From positions 4,935,501 through 4,999,500 of the forward strand of contig NZ_CP130318.1 of the NCBI RefSeq assembly GCF_032268605.1: DNA of 64,000 nt, written 5' to 3'. This DNA is from Paenibacillus aurantius (GTDB taxonomy: Bacteria; Bacillota; Bacilli; Paenibacillales; NBRC-103111). Under the pieces are notes generated by a model. It was not told where the DNA came from. It saw only the letters and a program-made list of their open reading frames with translations, and did not search any database. Below are positions 54,205 through 63,835 of the stretch, one piece after another. The translations under genes and the position numbers were made by a program. Within the stretch, counting starts at the first letter, position 1. The number at the start of each line of letters is the position of its first letter.

Positions 54205-54429
54205 TCAGCCTTTTCTCAAGCGGCCCAGCTCGACCACCAAAGCGTCCATCTCGCTTACGCTGAATTGGTTTTTGCTTTGGACGTGCTCGTAGATGTCCAG
54301 GAGGTCTTCGTATTTCTCATAATCGAAATGCTCGGCTTTGATGGCGGCGCCGGACGCGACGCGAAGCTTTGTTTTGATCGCCTCTATCATATAGTCTACG
54401 TTCTCCAAAGATTTAACGGACAGGTCCAT
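54205..54429 (-). CDS. DUF1128 family protein
   Basis: Protein of 74 residues from ATG 54429 behind AAAGGGG. It is helical, containing [19 protein letters not shown] and [17 protein letters not shown], which match the small DUF1128/YfkK family of Bacillota. The function is unknown. Single gene. Confidence 0.82.
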   Translation of the reverse strand: MDLSVKSLENVDYMIEAIKTKLRVASGAAIKAEHFDYEKYEDLLDIYEHVQSKNQFSVSEMDALVVELGRLRKG

Positions 54430-54563
54430 CCTTGTACCCCTTTCCCCACTTGTTCTGGGTTCCATTGTAGCACTCCCGCCGCTCCGCCGAAAGCCCGACC
54501 GTTTGGGTCCCCCGTTTCCGCCTGGTATAATAGGGGAAAACCGATGACCAGGAGGGAATGTTC

Positions 54564-54962
54564 ATGCCAACCTTTACTCTGCGCACCACCCGGCGGGACG
54601 AAATGATCGACATCACCGCCAAGGCGGCCGCCGCCGTCCGGGAGTCCGGCATCGCGGAAGGGCTTGCGGTCGTTTACTGCCCCCACACGACGGCCGGCAT
54701 CTGCATCAACGAGAACGCGGACCCGGACGTTAAGCATGACGTGCTCATGCGGCTCGATGAAATCTATCCGTGGGAGCATCCGCAGTACCGGCACGCCGAG
54801 GGCAATTCGGCTTCCCACCTGAAAGCCATTACGACCGGCACCTCCCAAACCGTCCTCATCCAAGGGGGCCGGCTCGTTCTGGGAAGATGGCAGGGGATTT
54901 ATTTCTGCGAGTTTGACGGCCCCCGGGACCGCACCTTCCATGTGAAGCTGCTGGAGGGATAG
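54564..54962 (+). CDS. YjbQ/UPF0047 family protein
   Basis: Protein of 132 residues from ATG 54564 behind AGGAGGG. Signature stretches are [18 protein letters not shown], with histidine and Asp expected in the metal site, [14 protein letters not shown], and [18 protein letters not shown]. The family has weak thiamine-phosphate synthase activity in E. coli YjbQ; the real reaction is uncertain. The DUF1835 gene follows five bases after its stop. Confidence 0.92.
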   Translation: MPTFTLRTTRRDEMIDITAKAAAAVRESGIAEGLAVVYCPHTTAGICINENADPDVKHDVLMRLDEIYPWEHPQYRHAEGNSASHLKAITTGTSQTVLIQGGRLVLGRWQGIYFCEFDGPRDRTFHVKLLEG

Positions 54963-54967
54963 GAAGG

Positions 54968-55984
54968 ATGAACCCAAGGGTCCTTCATATCGTCAACGGT
55001 GATTCGGTCGGAGATAAGCTCAAGAACGTATATCCGGAAGAAACGGTCCTCGTCTGGAGGGAAATGCTGACCGACGGCCCCGTCGCCCTCCGGTTGGAGG
55101 ATCCGGCCTTCCTCCAGGACCGAGCCCGGTATTTGGAGGAAGCCTTCGGCATTCCCGTCTCCACCTTCCTCGCCGGATGGGAGGAGCAGGAGACCGGGCT
55201 TGGACGGGCCGAGGCCTATGACGAAACGGTGCTCTGGTTCGAGCATGACCTGTTCGACCAAGCCATCCTCGTCTACCTGCTGGCCCGCCTGGCCGCCCGC
55301 CCGGCCTTGTCCGGAAAGCTGACCCTGGTGACGCTGAACGCGTACCCGGGTCTCACTCCTTTCCTCGGCATGGGCCAGCTGGGCGCAGGCCAGCTCGCCG
55401 GCCTGCGGCCGAACGGCTTCGCGGTCACGGCCGCTCAGCTCGACGCCGCCCGCCGGGCATGGGCGGCCTTCGCGGCGCCGGACCCGCGCGGCCTGGCCAG
55501 CCTGCTGCGGCAGGACGCCTTGGGCGCGCTGCCCTACACGGCCGAGGCGATGCGGCTGCACCTGCAGCGCTTCCCGGCCGTGCGGGACGGGCTCGGGCTC
55601 GCCGAACGGCTTACGCTCGAAGCACTGGAGCCCGGTCCGGCGGCGCCGGCGGAGCTGTTCCGGCGCGTGACGGAAGCCGAGCCCGGCTATGGGCTCGGCG
55701 ATCTGTCCTATGGGGCGTACCTGGAAAGGATGAGCGGCGGCCCGGCTCCGCTCCTTTCCTGGGACCGCCCCATCGCGCCGCTGCGCTTCGGCAGCCCGCC
55801 GCCGGCGGCCTTCCGCGAGGCGAAGCTCGCGCTGACGCCGCGGGCGCGCCGGGTGCTCGCTGGCGTTGCCGATGCGGCGGAGACGCTCGCCCGCGGGCAC
55901 TGGCTGGGCGGCGTCCGCCAGCCGGCCTCCGGGCCGCTGTGGCGCTGGGACGCCGACGCGGAAGCGCCGGTGCTCCGTCCCTAA
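54968..55984 (+). CDS. DUF1835/DUF3658 domain protein
   Basis: Protein of 338 residues starting VLHIVNGDSVGDKLKN, the DUF1835 signature, then VLVWREMLTDGPV and VLWFEHDLFDQAILVYLLARL. The C-terminal half carries a DUF3658-like region. The function is unknown. GGAAGG precedes the ATG. Its second half (about 55,450-55,960) is markedly GC- and Ala/Arg-rich compared with its neighbours. Probably co-transcribed with the YjbQ gene. Confidence 0.85.
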   Translation: MNPRVLHIVNGDSVGDKLKNVYPEETVLVWREMLTDGPVALRLEDPAFLQDRARYLEEAFGIPVSTFLAGWEEQETGLGRAEAYDETVLWFEHDLFDQAILVYLLARLAARPALSGKLTLVTLNAYPGLTPFLGMGQLGAGQLAGLRPNGFAVTAAQLDAARRAWAAFAAPDPRGLASLLRQDALGALPYTAEAMRLHLQRFPAVRDGLGLAERLTLEALEPGPAAPAELFRRVTEAEPGYGLGDLSYGAYLERMSGGPAPLLSWDRPIAPLRFGSPPPAAFREAKLALTPRARRVLAGVADAAETLARGHWLGGVRQPASGPLWRWDADAEAPVLRP

Positions 55985-56012
55985 GCTTCTGTTCCCCGCC
56001 CCACGTAACCTC

Positions 56013-59000
56013 TTACGATGAAAGAGGCAGCACAATTTGAACCGTCGTTCCTTTACCCAGTTCGCTGGTGATCTGCATTTGGCCCTGATGGTTCTCGATG
56101 ATTTTGAAACTGACCATGAGGCCGAGGCCCGTTCCTTTTTCCTTCGTGGAGTAGAAGGGCTCCCCCAGCTTGGGGATCTTCTCTTCGGGGATCCCCATTC
56201 CCTCGTCGATGAAGAGAATCCTAAGCCGGTTCCCGTCCGCCCGCTCTACCTTGACCTGCAGGCGTCCCCCTTCCGGCATGGCCTCAATTCCGTTCTTGAG
56301 GAGGTTGATGAACACCTGCTTCAGCTGGTTCTCCACGCATTGAATGGGTGGAATATCCGGCGCAAACGAGACGTCGATCTCCACCTTGTTCATGATGGCC
56401 TGCGTATCCAGGAGCATGATGACATCCTGCAGAATGAGAACGACGTCCTTGCGATGGAAATTCCAGACCTGGGGCTTGGCCAGAACCAGCAGCTCGCTGA
56501 TAATGGACTCGATCCGGTCCAGCTCGGCCGTCATGATCTGCGTGTAGGTTTTGTTATTCGTACCCGCGTCCAGCAGCTTGGTGAACCCTTTAAGCGCTGT
56601 CAGCGGATTGCGGATTTCGTGGGCTATGCCCGCGGCCAGCTGCCCGACAGCCGACAGCATTTCGGATTTGCGCAGAAGCTCCTCGGTGTTCTTGCGCTCC
56701 GTAATATCCTGCGACACCCGGAGAACGTGAATGATCTCTCCTTCCGGGTTCGTGATCGGCAGAATGGAGACCCCTTCCCAGAAAGTGTCCCCGTTCTTGC
56801 GCACGGTTTCCATCTCTCCGGTCCATTTGCTGCCGCTGTTCACGACCTCCCAGATTTCCTCGTACAGCTGCCGGCTCCCCCCGGGGGCATGCAAATCCCG
56901 CAGGCTGCGGCCGATCACCTCATGAGGCGGGTAACCCGTCTGCTCGGTAAAGCGGAGGTTCACATACTCGATGGCGCCGGTCGTATCCGCAATGACGACA
57001 ATGCTTGGGCTTTGTTCAATGGCATAGGACAGCGTCCGGAGCTCTTCGGCAGCGGATTTGATTTCCGAGATGTCAACAAACGTAAGAATAATGCCCTTGA
57101 TTACCTGATCCTTCGTGCGGTAAGGCAGAATGTTCATGCTGTACCAGCTGCCGCTTCGGCTCTGAACCTCCCTTTCGAGAGGAATCAGCGTTCGGAACAC
57201 CTCCTGCGCGTCTCTTACCAGCCCGTCGTATTTCAGATTGTGGGAGATGTGTCCCAAGGGGCGTCCGATGTCCACGGCCATCAGGTTGATTTCCTTGGTA
57301 ATCACCGGCGTAAACCGTTTGATGCACATGTCGTTATCGAGAAAAATCGTCCCGATTTTCGTGCTGCTCAGCAGATTGTCCATATCGTTGGTGAGATCGG
57401 ACAACTCCGCTATTTTCAGCTGGTACTCGGTATTGACCGTCACGAGCTCTTCGTTCGCGGACTGGAGCTCTTCGTTCGTGCATTGCAGCTCCTCATTGGA
57501 TATAACGAGCTCTTCGTTGGCCGCCAGCAGCTCTTCGTTAGAAGCCTCGAGCTTCTCTACCGTATCCTCCAGGCTGTCCTGTGCCATCTGAAGCTCGTGC
57601 CCGAGCTCGACGATCCGGTGGTTCATGTCGGCCTGTCCCTCGCTGACGAACCCTTCCGGCTCGGCTGCGTTCTCCAAGCCCTTGGTCGCTTCTTCGAAAA
57701 GAAGGAGGAACAGGTCACCGGACGGCTTGTCCATAAAGGGCTTGATGACCAGGCTCACCACCTGCTCCTCCTCTCCGGCTGGAAGGAGGATGCCCGTCAA
57801 GCGGACCTCCCTTTTTTCCCGGCGGGCTTTATGAAGCCCCGTTGCCATCAGCGCCGAGAGCCGGGAAGAAGTCAGCTGGTAGAGAAAGCTGCCGGTTCGG
57901 GCCCGGCCGGGAAGCAGAAACCGGTTAACCGGCCCGCCCAGGTGGACGACCTGGTTGTTCTCGTTCACCACGAGGCAAGGAGGCAGGTATTGCTCCATAA
58001 GCGTTTCGGCCACCCCGTTGGAGGGCTGTACCGGATGGCCCTCCGGCAGGCGGGGGAAAGGTCTCTCCCCCTTCGAACGGATCGGCAGGGGAGTAGGAAG
58101 AGGGCCTGGACGTCCGTTGACCCGGGAGAGAGGACCCGCCGGCTTCCGCCGGTAAACGTTCCACCGCCGGTCCTGCACCGTGAAGTGCTCGGCCAGCTTG
58201 CCGAGCGATTCACTCGGACCCAGGAACAGGAACCCGTTCGGCTTAAGGGAAAAATGAAACATGGAGAGTACCTTATGCTGCATGGCCGGCTGCAGGTAGA
58301 TAAGCATGTTTCGGCAGCTGACCAGGTCCAGGTTGATGAAGGGGGGATCCTTGATCAAGTTATGTACGGCAAAAACGACCATCCGGCGAATTTCCTTGCC
58401 GATCTGATACGACGAGCCCTTCCGGACGAAAAACCGGTCCAGCTCCCGGCGGGGCAAATACCGGCTGATGTCTTCCCGGTAAATCCCCTGACCGGCAAAA
58501 TCAATCGATCCTTTGTCCAAATCCGTGGCGAAAATTTTGACACTAAGGTCCCTTCCTTGCTCGTCCAGATAGCTTTTGAACAGGATGGCGAGGGAATAGG
58601 CTTCCTCTCCTGTCGAGCAGCCGGCGACCCAGACACGCAGCTCCCTGTGATCGGGCAGCGCGTCCACCAGCTCGGGAATCACCGTAGACCGTATCACCTC
58701 GAAGGCTTGCGGATCCCGGTAGAACTTGGTCACTCCGATAAGCAGGTCCTTCTGAAGAGCGGCTGCCTCGTCTGGAAAGGCTTCCAAAAAAGCCATGTAA
58801 TCCGCCGTGTTCCCTATTCCATGAAGCTTCATGCGGCGTTCCAGCCGCCGGCTCACTCCGTTCCTTTTATAAGAGGAAAAGTCGATGCCGGTCTCGAGCT
58901 CGAGCTTCTTCAGCACCTTCTCCTTCTGCCTTTCCTCAGCGTCCATTTCGGATTCCGGGGCGGCTTGGTCCTGGGCTTCCCGTTCCCCGGCGTCTAGTCG

Positions 59001-59579
59001 CTTCCCGAGAAACGAGGCCATTTCGGCCGGGGGGAGCACGGCATCCACTGATCCCTCCGAAAGATTAATCGACAAACCGGCGTTCCCGTCACCCGGCGCT
59101 TCTCCGGCCGGTACCAAAACGAGCCCTCCGGCTTTCTTCACCGCAGCGGCTCCCGCTTTCCCGTCCTCTCCCGCCTCTGAAAGCAGAATGGCCGCCGCCT
59201 TCGGCCCGCATTCCTGGGCCAGGCTCGTCAAGAAAAGGTCCACCGGTCGGCGCGGTCCCGGTAAGGGGTGCTCCTCGAGCCATAGGCGGCCTCCCGACAG
59301 AGTCATGTCCTTTCCCGTCAGGTTCAAGTAAAGCCGGTTTGGCTCCACCTGGGTCCCGTTCCGGACGGGAAGGGCTTCCCTAGGCGAATGCCCGGCCCAT
59401 CCGTCCGGCTCCAAGCTCCGGGAATCGGCGGGCAGGCAAGGAACGGCCACGAACGCCATTTCGCTTTCCGTCGGAACCCGGTTCATGAATGCCTCCAGGG
59501 CATTCCTCCCGTCTGCCGATACTGAGATGCCCACAATCCCGGAGAGCTGCCGGCTCCTCCGTGGTTCTGCAGTAGACAT
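56013..59579 (-). CDS. CheB-CheR-PAS hybrid sensor histidine kinase
   Basis: Protein of 1188 residues, apparently cytosolic. Domains in order: a CheB-like domain (1-195) that keeps the Ser region (GISVSADG) and Asp (LSEAGEDG) but lacks the catalytic His (VAVPCLP instead of VVQHL); a CheR methyltransferase (about 225-490) with GVTKFYRDPQAFE, VAGCSTGEEAYSLA and DLVSCRNMLIYL; a coiled coil of NEEL repeats (about 680-720); two PAS regions; HisKA with AGIAHEIRNPLTAL (His about 988); and HATPase with NGIEAMPEGG and EKGTGLGLMVS. No receiver domain. It probably senses an internal signal and phosphorylates an unlinked regulator. Confidence 0.92.
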   Translation of the reverse strand: MSTAEPRRSRQLSGIVGISVSADGRNALEAFMNRVPTESEMAFVAVPCLPADSRSLEPDGWAGHSPREALPVRNGTQVEPNRLYLNLTGKDMTLSGGRLWLEEHPLPGPRRPVDLFLTSLAQECGPKAAAILLSEAGEDGKAGAAAVKKAGGLVLVPAGEAPGDGNAGLSINLSEGSVDAVLPPAEMASFLGKRLDAGEREAQDQAAPESEMDAEERQKEKVLKKLELETGIDFSSYKRNGVSRRLERRMKLHGIGNTADYMAFLEAFPDEAAALQKDLLIGVTKFYRDPQAFEVIRSTVIPELVDALPDHRELRVWVAGCSTGEEAYSLAILFKSYLDEQGRDLSVKIFATDLDKGSIDFAGQGIYREDISRYLPRRELDRFFVRKGSSYQIGKEIRRMVVFAVHNLIKDPPFINLDLVSCRNMLIYLQPAMQHKVLSMFHFSLKPNGFLFLGPSESLGKLAEHFTVQDRRWNVYRRKPAGPLSRVNGRPGPLPTPLPIRSKGERPFPRLPEGHPVQPSNGVAETLMEQYLPPCLVVNENNQVVHLGGPVNRFLLPGRARTGSFLYQLTSSRLSALMATGLHKARREKREVRLTGILLPAGEEEQVVSLVIKPFMDKPSGDLFLLLFEEATKGLENAAEPEGFVSEGQADMNHRIVELGHELQMAQDSLEDTVEKLEASNEELLAANEELVISNEELQCTNEELQSANEELVTVNTEYQLKIAELSDLTNDMDNLLSSTKIGTIFLDNDMCIKRFTPVITKEINLMAVDIGRPLGHISHNLKYDGLVRDAQEVFRTLIPLEREVQSRSGSWYSMNILPYRTKDQVIKGIILTFVDISEIKSAAEELRTLSYAIEQSPSIVVIADTTGAIEYVNLRFTEQTGYPPHEVIGRSLRDLHAPGGSRQLYEEIWEVVNSGSKWTGEMETVRKNGDTFWEGVSILPITNPEGEIIHVLRVSQDITERKNTEELLRKSEMLSAVGQLAAGIAHEIRNPLTALKGFTKLLDAGTNNKTYTQIMTAELDRIESIISELLVLAKPQVWNFHRKDVVLILQDVIMLLDTQAIMNKVEIDVSFAPDIPPIQCVENQLKQVFINLLKNGIEAMPEGGRLQVKVERADGNRLRILFIDEGMGIPEEKIPKLGEPFYSTKEKGTGLGLMVSFKIIENHQGQMQITSELGKGTTVQIVLPLSS

Positions 59580-59732
59580 AGACTCCTACCCCTTTTCGCT
59601 TTCGAATTGGGCTTCACCATTATCTTCATGATACACGAAGCGGCCGGCTTCATCTATCCTTCTTACGATGGAACAGAGGAGGCCGGCCCGTCTCGCAGGA
59701 GTCGAATCTTGCGGCTGGCAAGAGAAGCTCCA

Positions 59733-60320
59733 TTAAAGAATTCCGCGGCATAAATATCGGACGTGATCCTGGGCAAGCTTCTCCGCATCTTCAAAGGTTT
59801 GGCCGAAGGAGATGCAGTAGGTAATGAATCCGTGCATGGACATAAACAGGCTCCAGGGCAGCGAGAATGCCTTCTGCTTCTCATCCGGCCGGCCCGCCAG
59901 AACGGAATGGACCGCCTCGGCAAACAGATCGAGACACTCGGCCTGCTCGGTCCGCGAATACTTGCGGAGCTCGGGATCGGTAATCACGAACATGATTTCG
60001 TAATGATGGGGATGCTCCAGGCCGAAGCGGATAAATTCCAGCATCATCTGCTCCAGATTGGCCAAGTCCCCCGGCGGGGCCTGGACGACCCACGCCCTTT
60101 GCATCTCCAGGAGCAGGTTGAAGTTCTCTTTGACGAGCGTATAGAACAATTCCCCTTTGTCCTTGAAATGGTAATAGAGCGCCCCATGGCTGTACCCCAT
60201 TCCTTTCGCGATGCTCCTCATCGTCAAATTCCGGTATCCCTGCGTAGCGAACAGCTCTTGGGCCTCGGCTAAAATTCTCTCTCTGCTCAACTCATGGACA
60301 ACCGCTTTTCTAGGTGACAT
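59733..60320 (-). CDS. TetR-family transcriptional regulator
   Basis: Protein of 195 residues. The HTH is LTMRSIAKGMGYSHGALYYHFKDKGELFYTLV, residues 36-68, a canonical TetR head, preceded by RERILAEAQELFATQGYRN. The C-terminal ligand domain has GFITYCISFGQTFED. The likely target is unknown; the neighbours are YigZ and the hybrid kinase, neither an obvious efflux gene. It is upstream of the kinase on the same strand. Confidence 0.9.
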   Translation of the reverse strand: MSPRKAVVHELSRERILAEAQELFATQGYRNLTMRSIAKGMGYSHGALYYHFKDKGELFYTLVKENFNLLLEMQRAWVVQAPPGDLANLEQMMLEFIRFGLEHPHHYEIMFVITDPELRKYSRTEQAECLDLFAEAVHSVLAGRPDEKQKAFSLPWSLFMSMHGFITYCISFGQTFEDAEKLAQDHVRYLCRGIL

Positions 60321-60396
60321 CGCCCAGCCCCCCGCTCCCTTTACGTTTTCGGTCCTCCGCTGTCATGAACGGCCGGCTTCCTGCTATAACCGGATT

Positions 60397-61035
60397 TCAA
60401 GGAAAGGTCTTATGCCCGATATACTCCGCCTTCCCGGCCGCGATGGTTCCCTGCCCCTGGGTGACCTCCGTCATCCAGGAGACGAACTCTTCCGCTTCCG
60501 AGTTAAGAGGAAGGCATCTCAAGGTAACCTTATCCGTGAACTGGGTTTCTCCCAAGAGGGTCCCCCGGAGGCGAAGCTCATGCTCCACTTTGCCAAGCCA
60601 GGTATAGTCCAGCTCCACCATCACTTCCCGGTGAAGCACCTGGTTGATGGGCTCCGCCGCCGCAATCCCCGCTGCCGCCCCGTCCGTGTAAGCCCGGATC
60701 AATCCCCCCGCTCCCAGCATGATGCCCCCAAAGTAACGGGTCACCACCACGACCGTGTTCTTCAAGCCCTGGTTCTTGATCACTTCCAGAATCGGCTTTC
60801 CTGCCGTTCCGCTCGGCTCCCCGTCATCCGACTGCTTCTGGCATTCGTCCCGTTCCCCGATCCGGTAGGCCGAGCAGTTGTGGGTCGCCGCGCTATGCTC
60901 CTTCTTGATCTCCGCAATAAACCGGACGGCTTCCTCTTCGGTGGATACCGGCTTGGCGAAGCCGATAAACCGCGACTTCTTGATGACGAGCTCGGCCGCC
61001 CCCCGGCGGCTTACCGTTTTGTAATATTCTAGCAT
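60397..61035 (-). CDS. YigZ/IMPACT family protein (YvyE-like)
   Basis: Protein of 212 residues from ATG 61035 behind TGGAGGAGG. The IMPACT N domain shows KKSRFIGFAKPVSTEEEA, ATHNCSAYRIG, DDGEPSGTAGKPILEV and VVVTRYFGGIMLGAGGLIRAY, all family hallmarks, followed by a DUF1949 C domain. Related proteins bind RNA or inhibit GCN2-like kinases; the bacterial function is unclear. Single gene, facing pgi on the same strand. Confidence 0.93.
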   Translation of the reverse strand: MLEYYKTVSRRGAAELVIKKSRFIGFAKPVSTEEEAVRFIAEIKKEHSAATHNCSAYRIGERDECQKQSDDGEPSGTAGKPILEVIKNQGLKNTVVVVTRYFGGIMLGAGGLIRAYTDGAAAGIAAAEPINQVLHREVMVELDYTWLGKVEHELRLRGTLLGETQFTDKVTLRCLPLNSEAEEFVSWMTEVTQGQGTIAAGKAEYIGHKTFP

Positions 61036-61094
61036 TATTCCTCCTCCATCGCTATAGCGAACAGCAGCCAACTGGCTCACTTAAGATAAAAGAA

Positions 61095-61126
61095 AGCGAT
61101 CCATCGGGAAGATGAATCGCTGATTT
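61095..61126 (-). terminator. Terminator of pgi
   Basis: AGCGAT and ATCGCT arms with an inner CATC/GATG stem. On the minus strand a T-rich exit (TTCTTTTA) follows. Confidence 0.72.
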
Positions 61127-61148
61127 ATTCTGTGGATGGGTGACACGC

Positions 61149-62504
61149 TTACGAATTCAAGCGGGCTTCCAGACGGGCCTTCTCTTCTTCATAGCCCGGC
61201 TTGCCCAGCAGGGCGAACATGTTCTTCTTGTAGGCTTCCACGCCCGGCTGGTCGAACGGGTTGACCCCAAGCAGGTAGCCGCTCAAGCCGCACGCCTTCT
61301 CGAAGAAATAGACGAGATAACCGAAGGTGTAAGGAGACAGATCGGGAATGGTGACGATCAGGTTAGGCACTCCCCCGTCGGTGTGGGCCAGCATCGTACC
61401 CTGGAACGCTTTTTTGTTGACGAAGTCCATCGTTTGGCCGCTCAGGAAATTCAAGCCGTCCAGGTCGTCCGGATCGGTACCGATGACAATCTCTTCCGCC
61501 ACCTTCTCCACTTGAATAACCGTTTCAAACAAGTTGCGGGTGCCTTCTTGAATGAACTGCCCCATGGAGTGCAGATCGGTGGAGAAATCGACGGAGGCCG
61601 GGTAAATCCCTTTGTTGTCCTTGCCCTCGCTCTCGCCGAACAGCTGCTTCCACCACTCCGAAACGAAATGAAGGGACGGCTCGTAGTTGACCAGAATTTC
61701 GGTCGTCTTCCCTTTCCGGTACAGGGCGTTGCGGACCGCCGCATATTGGTAGGCCTGGTTGTCGGCCAGATTAGGATTGGCGTATTCCATCATCGCGTCG
61801 GACGCCCCCTGCATCATCGCGTCGATATCGACTCCCGCCGCCGCGATCGGAAGCAGCCCTACCGCGGTCAGCACGGAATAACGTCCTCCCACATCATCGG
61901 GGATAACGAAGGTTTCATAGCCTTCTTCCGAGGCCAGCTTCTTGAGAGCGCCTTTTTCCTTGTCGGTGGTGGCATAGATGCGCTTGCGGGCGCCCTCCTT
62001 GCCGTATTTCTTCTCCAGCAGCTCGCGGAAAATGCGGAAGGCGATGGCCGGCTCCGTGGTGGTTCCGGACTTCGAGATGACATTGACGGAAACGTCCTTG
62101 CCTTCGAGCAATTGCAGCAGGTGGGAAACGTACGTCGAGCTGATGTTGTTGCCGACGAAGTAGACTTCCGGCGTCTTCCGGGAGCCTTTCGGCAGCAGAT
62201 TGTAGAACGAGTGCGTGAGCATTTCGATCGCCGCGCGTGCGCCCAGATAGGAGCCGCCGATCCCGATGACGACGAGCGCGTCGGAATCCGACTGAATGCG
62301 CTTGGCTGCTTCCTGAATGCGGCCGAATTCTTCCTTGTCATAGTTCAAGGGCAAGTTGATCCAGCCGAGGTAATCCGAGCCCGCTCCTGTCCGGTTGTGC
62401 AGCTGCTCGTGCGCCAGGCGCACGGCTCCTTCGAAATACTCGATTTCATGACGGTTTACGAACGAAAGCGCCTTGCTGTAATCGAAATTCAGCTTCTTGT
62501 TCAT
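61149..62504 (-). CDS. pgi: Glucose-6-phosphate isomerase
   Basis: Protein of 451 residues, matching the Bacillus short form. It interconverts glucose-6-P and fructose-6-P. Signatures include [36 protein letters not shown] (phosphate loop), the catalytic Glu region [15 protein letters not shown], and the C-terminal [16 protein letters not shown] with the catalytic Lys. AAGGAGG precedes the ATG. Single gene. Confidence 0.97.
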   Translation of the reverse strand: MNKKLNFDYSKALSFVNRHEIEYFEGAVRLAHEQLHNRTGAGSDYLGWINLPLNYDKEEFGRIQEAAKRIQSDSDALVVIGIGGSYLGARAAIEMLTHSFYNLLPKGSRKTPEVYFVGNNISSTYVSHLLQLLEGKDVSVNVISKSGTTTEPAIAFRIFRELLEKKYGKEGARKRIYATTDKEKGALKKLASEEGYETFVIPDDVGGRYSVLTAVGLLPIAAAGVDIDAMMQGASDAMMEYANPNLADNQAYQYAAVRNALYRKGKTTEILVNYEPSLHFVSEWWKQLFGESEGKDNKGIYPASVDFSTDLHSMGQFIQEGTRNLFETVIQVEKVAEEIVIGTDPDDLDGLNFLSGQTMDFVNKKAFQGTMLAHTDGGVPNLIVTIPDLSPYTFGYLVYFFEKACGLSGYLLGVNPFDQPGVEAYKKNMFALLGKPGYEEEKARLEARLNS

Positions 62505-62755
62505 TGCTTGTCCTCCTTACGGAAATGGATGATAACGGCGGCCGTTACCGGTGCGGGATCCCAGCGGACCGGGGCTCCGGCTCCTTGTGAAAGTTGTTAC
62601 TTTCCGATCTTTAAGTAAAGCCTATGCTAAGGATACTGATCTCCGGCAAGAAAATCAAGCGGCCGGTTTCCCCCTTTGCCGGCCTAATGCTAGAATAGAA
62701 CCTGGAGCTCTAGTAAGACAGAGGCCGTCCTCCGGCGGGTGTGACAGCAGGCCTG

Positions 62756-62797
62756 GTGCCTTACCCGGTGACCAAACCCTATTCTCGGATAAGGCAC
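62756..62797. repeat. Palindromic repeat, copy 3
   Basis: GTGCCTTACCCG (62756-62767) and CGGATAAGGCAC (62786-62797) pair over 12 bases with one mismatch (a G-U pair in RNA) and an 18-base loop. It ends 33 bases before the dehydrogenase start. Confidence 0.6.
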
Positions 62798-62829
62798 TAA
62801 GAGACTTAAATCAAATGGAGGCGAACGAC

Positions 62830-63756
62830 GTGAAATCCGTAGGATTTATCGGACTGGGCACGATGGGCTTTCCCATGGCACGCAACTTGATCAAGAAAGG
62901 CTACCCGCTGACGGTCTACAACCGGACACCGGAGAAAGCCGCCGAGCTGGTGGCCTTGGGAGCCGTACAGGTGGACACCCCGGCTGAAGCCGCAAGGGCG
63001 GCCGAGGTGCTGTTCACCAACGTTAGCGACGATGCCGCCCTGCTTGAGCTTCTGCAGCGGGAGGGCGGCATTCTGGAAGGCGCCCACACCGGACTGACGG
63101 TGGTGGACTGCAGCACCGTAGCGCCTGAAACGAGCCGTACCGCAGCGCAGGAGCTGGCCAAGCGGGGAGCGGGGTTTCTCGATGCTCCCGTGACGGGAAG
63201 CCGCCCCGGTGCGGAGAACGGAACGCTCGTCTTCATGGTAGGCGGCAGCGAGGAGCTCCTGAACCGGCATATGGACCTGTTCGAGACGCTCGGCAGCCGG
63301 ATTCTGCACATGGGCCCGAGCGGAGCCGGCTCCTACACGAAGCTGGCCCATAACACCATCGTCGGGATCAACGCCGCCGCGCTTGTGGAAGGGATGTCCT
63401 TCGCCGCCAAGGCGGGGGTCGACCCGGACAAGCTGCTCACGATCATTCTGAACGGTGGAGCGGGCAGCAAGCAGGCCGAGCTGAAGGGCCGCAAGATCAT
63501 CGAGCATGACTTCAGCGTTCAGTTCTCGCTAGGGCTTATGCTAAAGGACATGCTGCTTGCCGCCCGGGATACCGCCCGCTTCCAGATGCCTTCCCCTATG
63601 CTCCACAGCGCGACCAGCCTGTACCAGATGGGCTTGGCCAAGGGCCTGGGCCAACAGGACCTGTGTTCCATTGTAGAGTGCTACGAGGAATGGCTGGATC
63701 TGAAGATTTCCTCCGGCGGTACCCCGTCTGCCCAATCGGACGGCCGGTCCTCCTGA
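62830..63756 (+). CDS. 3-hydroxyisobutyrate dehydrogenase-like NAD(P)-dependent oxidoreductase
   Basis: Protein of 308 residues from GTG 62830, eight bases after ATGGAGG. The beta-hydroxyacid dehydrogenase signature is VGFIGLGTMGFPMARNLIKKGY. DAPVTGSRPGAENGTL holds the substrate-binding motif, the catalytic Lys is in GSYTKLAHNTIVGIN, and the C-terminal helical domain includes KDMLLAARDTARFQMP. It may act on 3-hydroxyisobutyrate, tartronate semialdehyde or a related acid. Single gene with a palindromic repeat just upstream. Confidence 0.92.
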   Translation: MKSVGFIGLGTMGFPMARNLIKKGYPLTVYNRTPEKAAELVALGAVQVDTPAEAARAAEVLFTNVSDDAALLELLQREGGILEGAHTGLTVVDCSTVAPETSRTAAQELAKRGAGFLDAPVTGSRPGAENGTLVFMVGGSEELLNRHMDLFETLGSRILHMGPSGAGSYTKLAHNTIVGINAAALVEGMSFAAKAGVDPDKLLTIILNGGAGSKQAELKGRKIIEHDFSVQFSLGLMLKDMLLAARDTARFQMPSPMLHSATSLYQMGLAKGLGQQDLCSIVECYEEWLDLKISSGGTPSAQSDGRSS

Positions 63757-63786
63757 CGGAGCAGGCCCTCATGGAAAAGAAGCAAA

Positions 63787-63826
63787 ACGTTAAAAGAGCG
63801 CCCGGGAGACCGGGCGCTCTTTAACG
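63787..63826. terminator. Bidirectional terminator
   Basis: Arms of 18-19 bases (ACGTTAAAAGAGCGCCCGG and CCGGGCGCTCTTTAACGT) differ by one inserted A, with a GAGA loop. It lies between convergent genes. Confidence 0.92.
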
Positions 63827-63835
63827 TGCTCTTGT

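Noticed and set aside
56037-58997. 986-codon open frame on the plus strand
   Set aside because: It lies entirely antisense to the well-supported CheB-CheR-PAS kinase, has no recognisable domain and reflects GC-biased codon use on the opposite strand.
61140-62618. 492-codon open frame on the plus strand
   Set aside because: Antisense to pgi, which has all its catalytic motifs.
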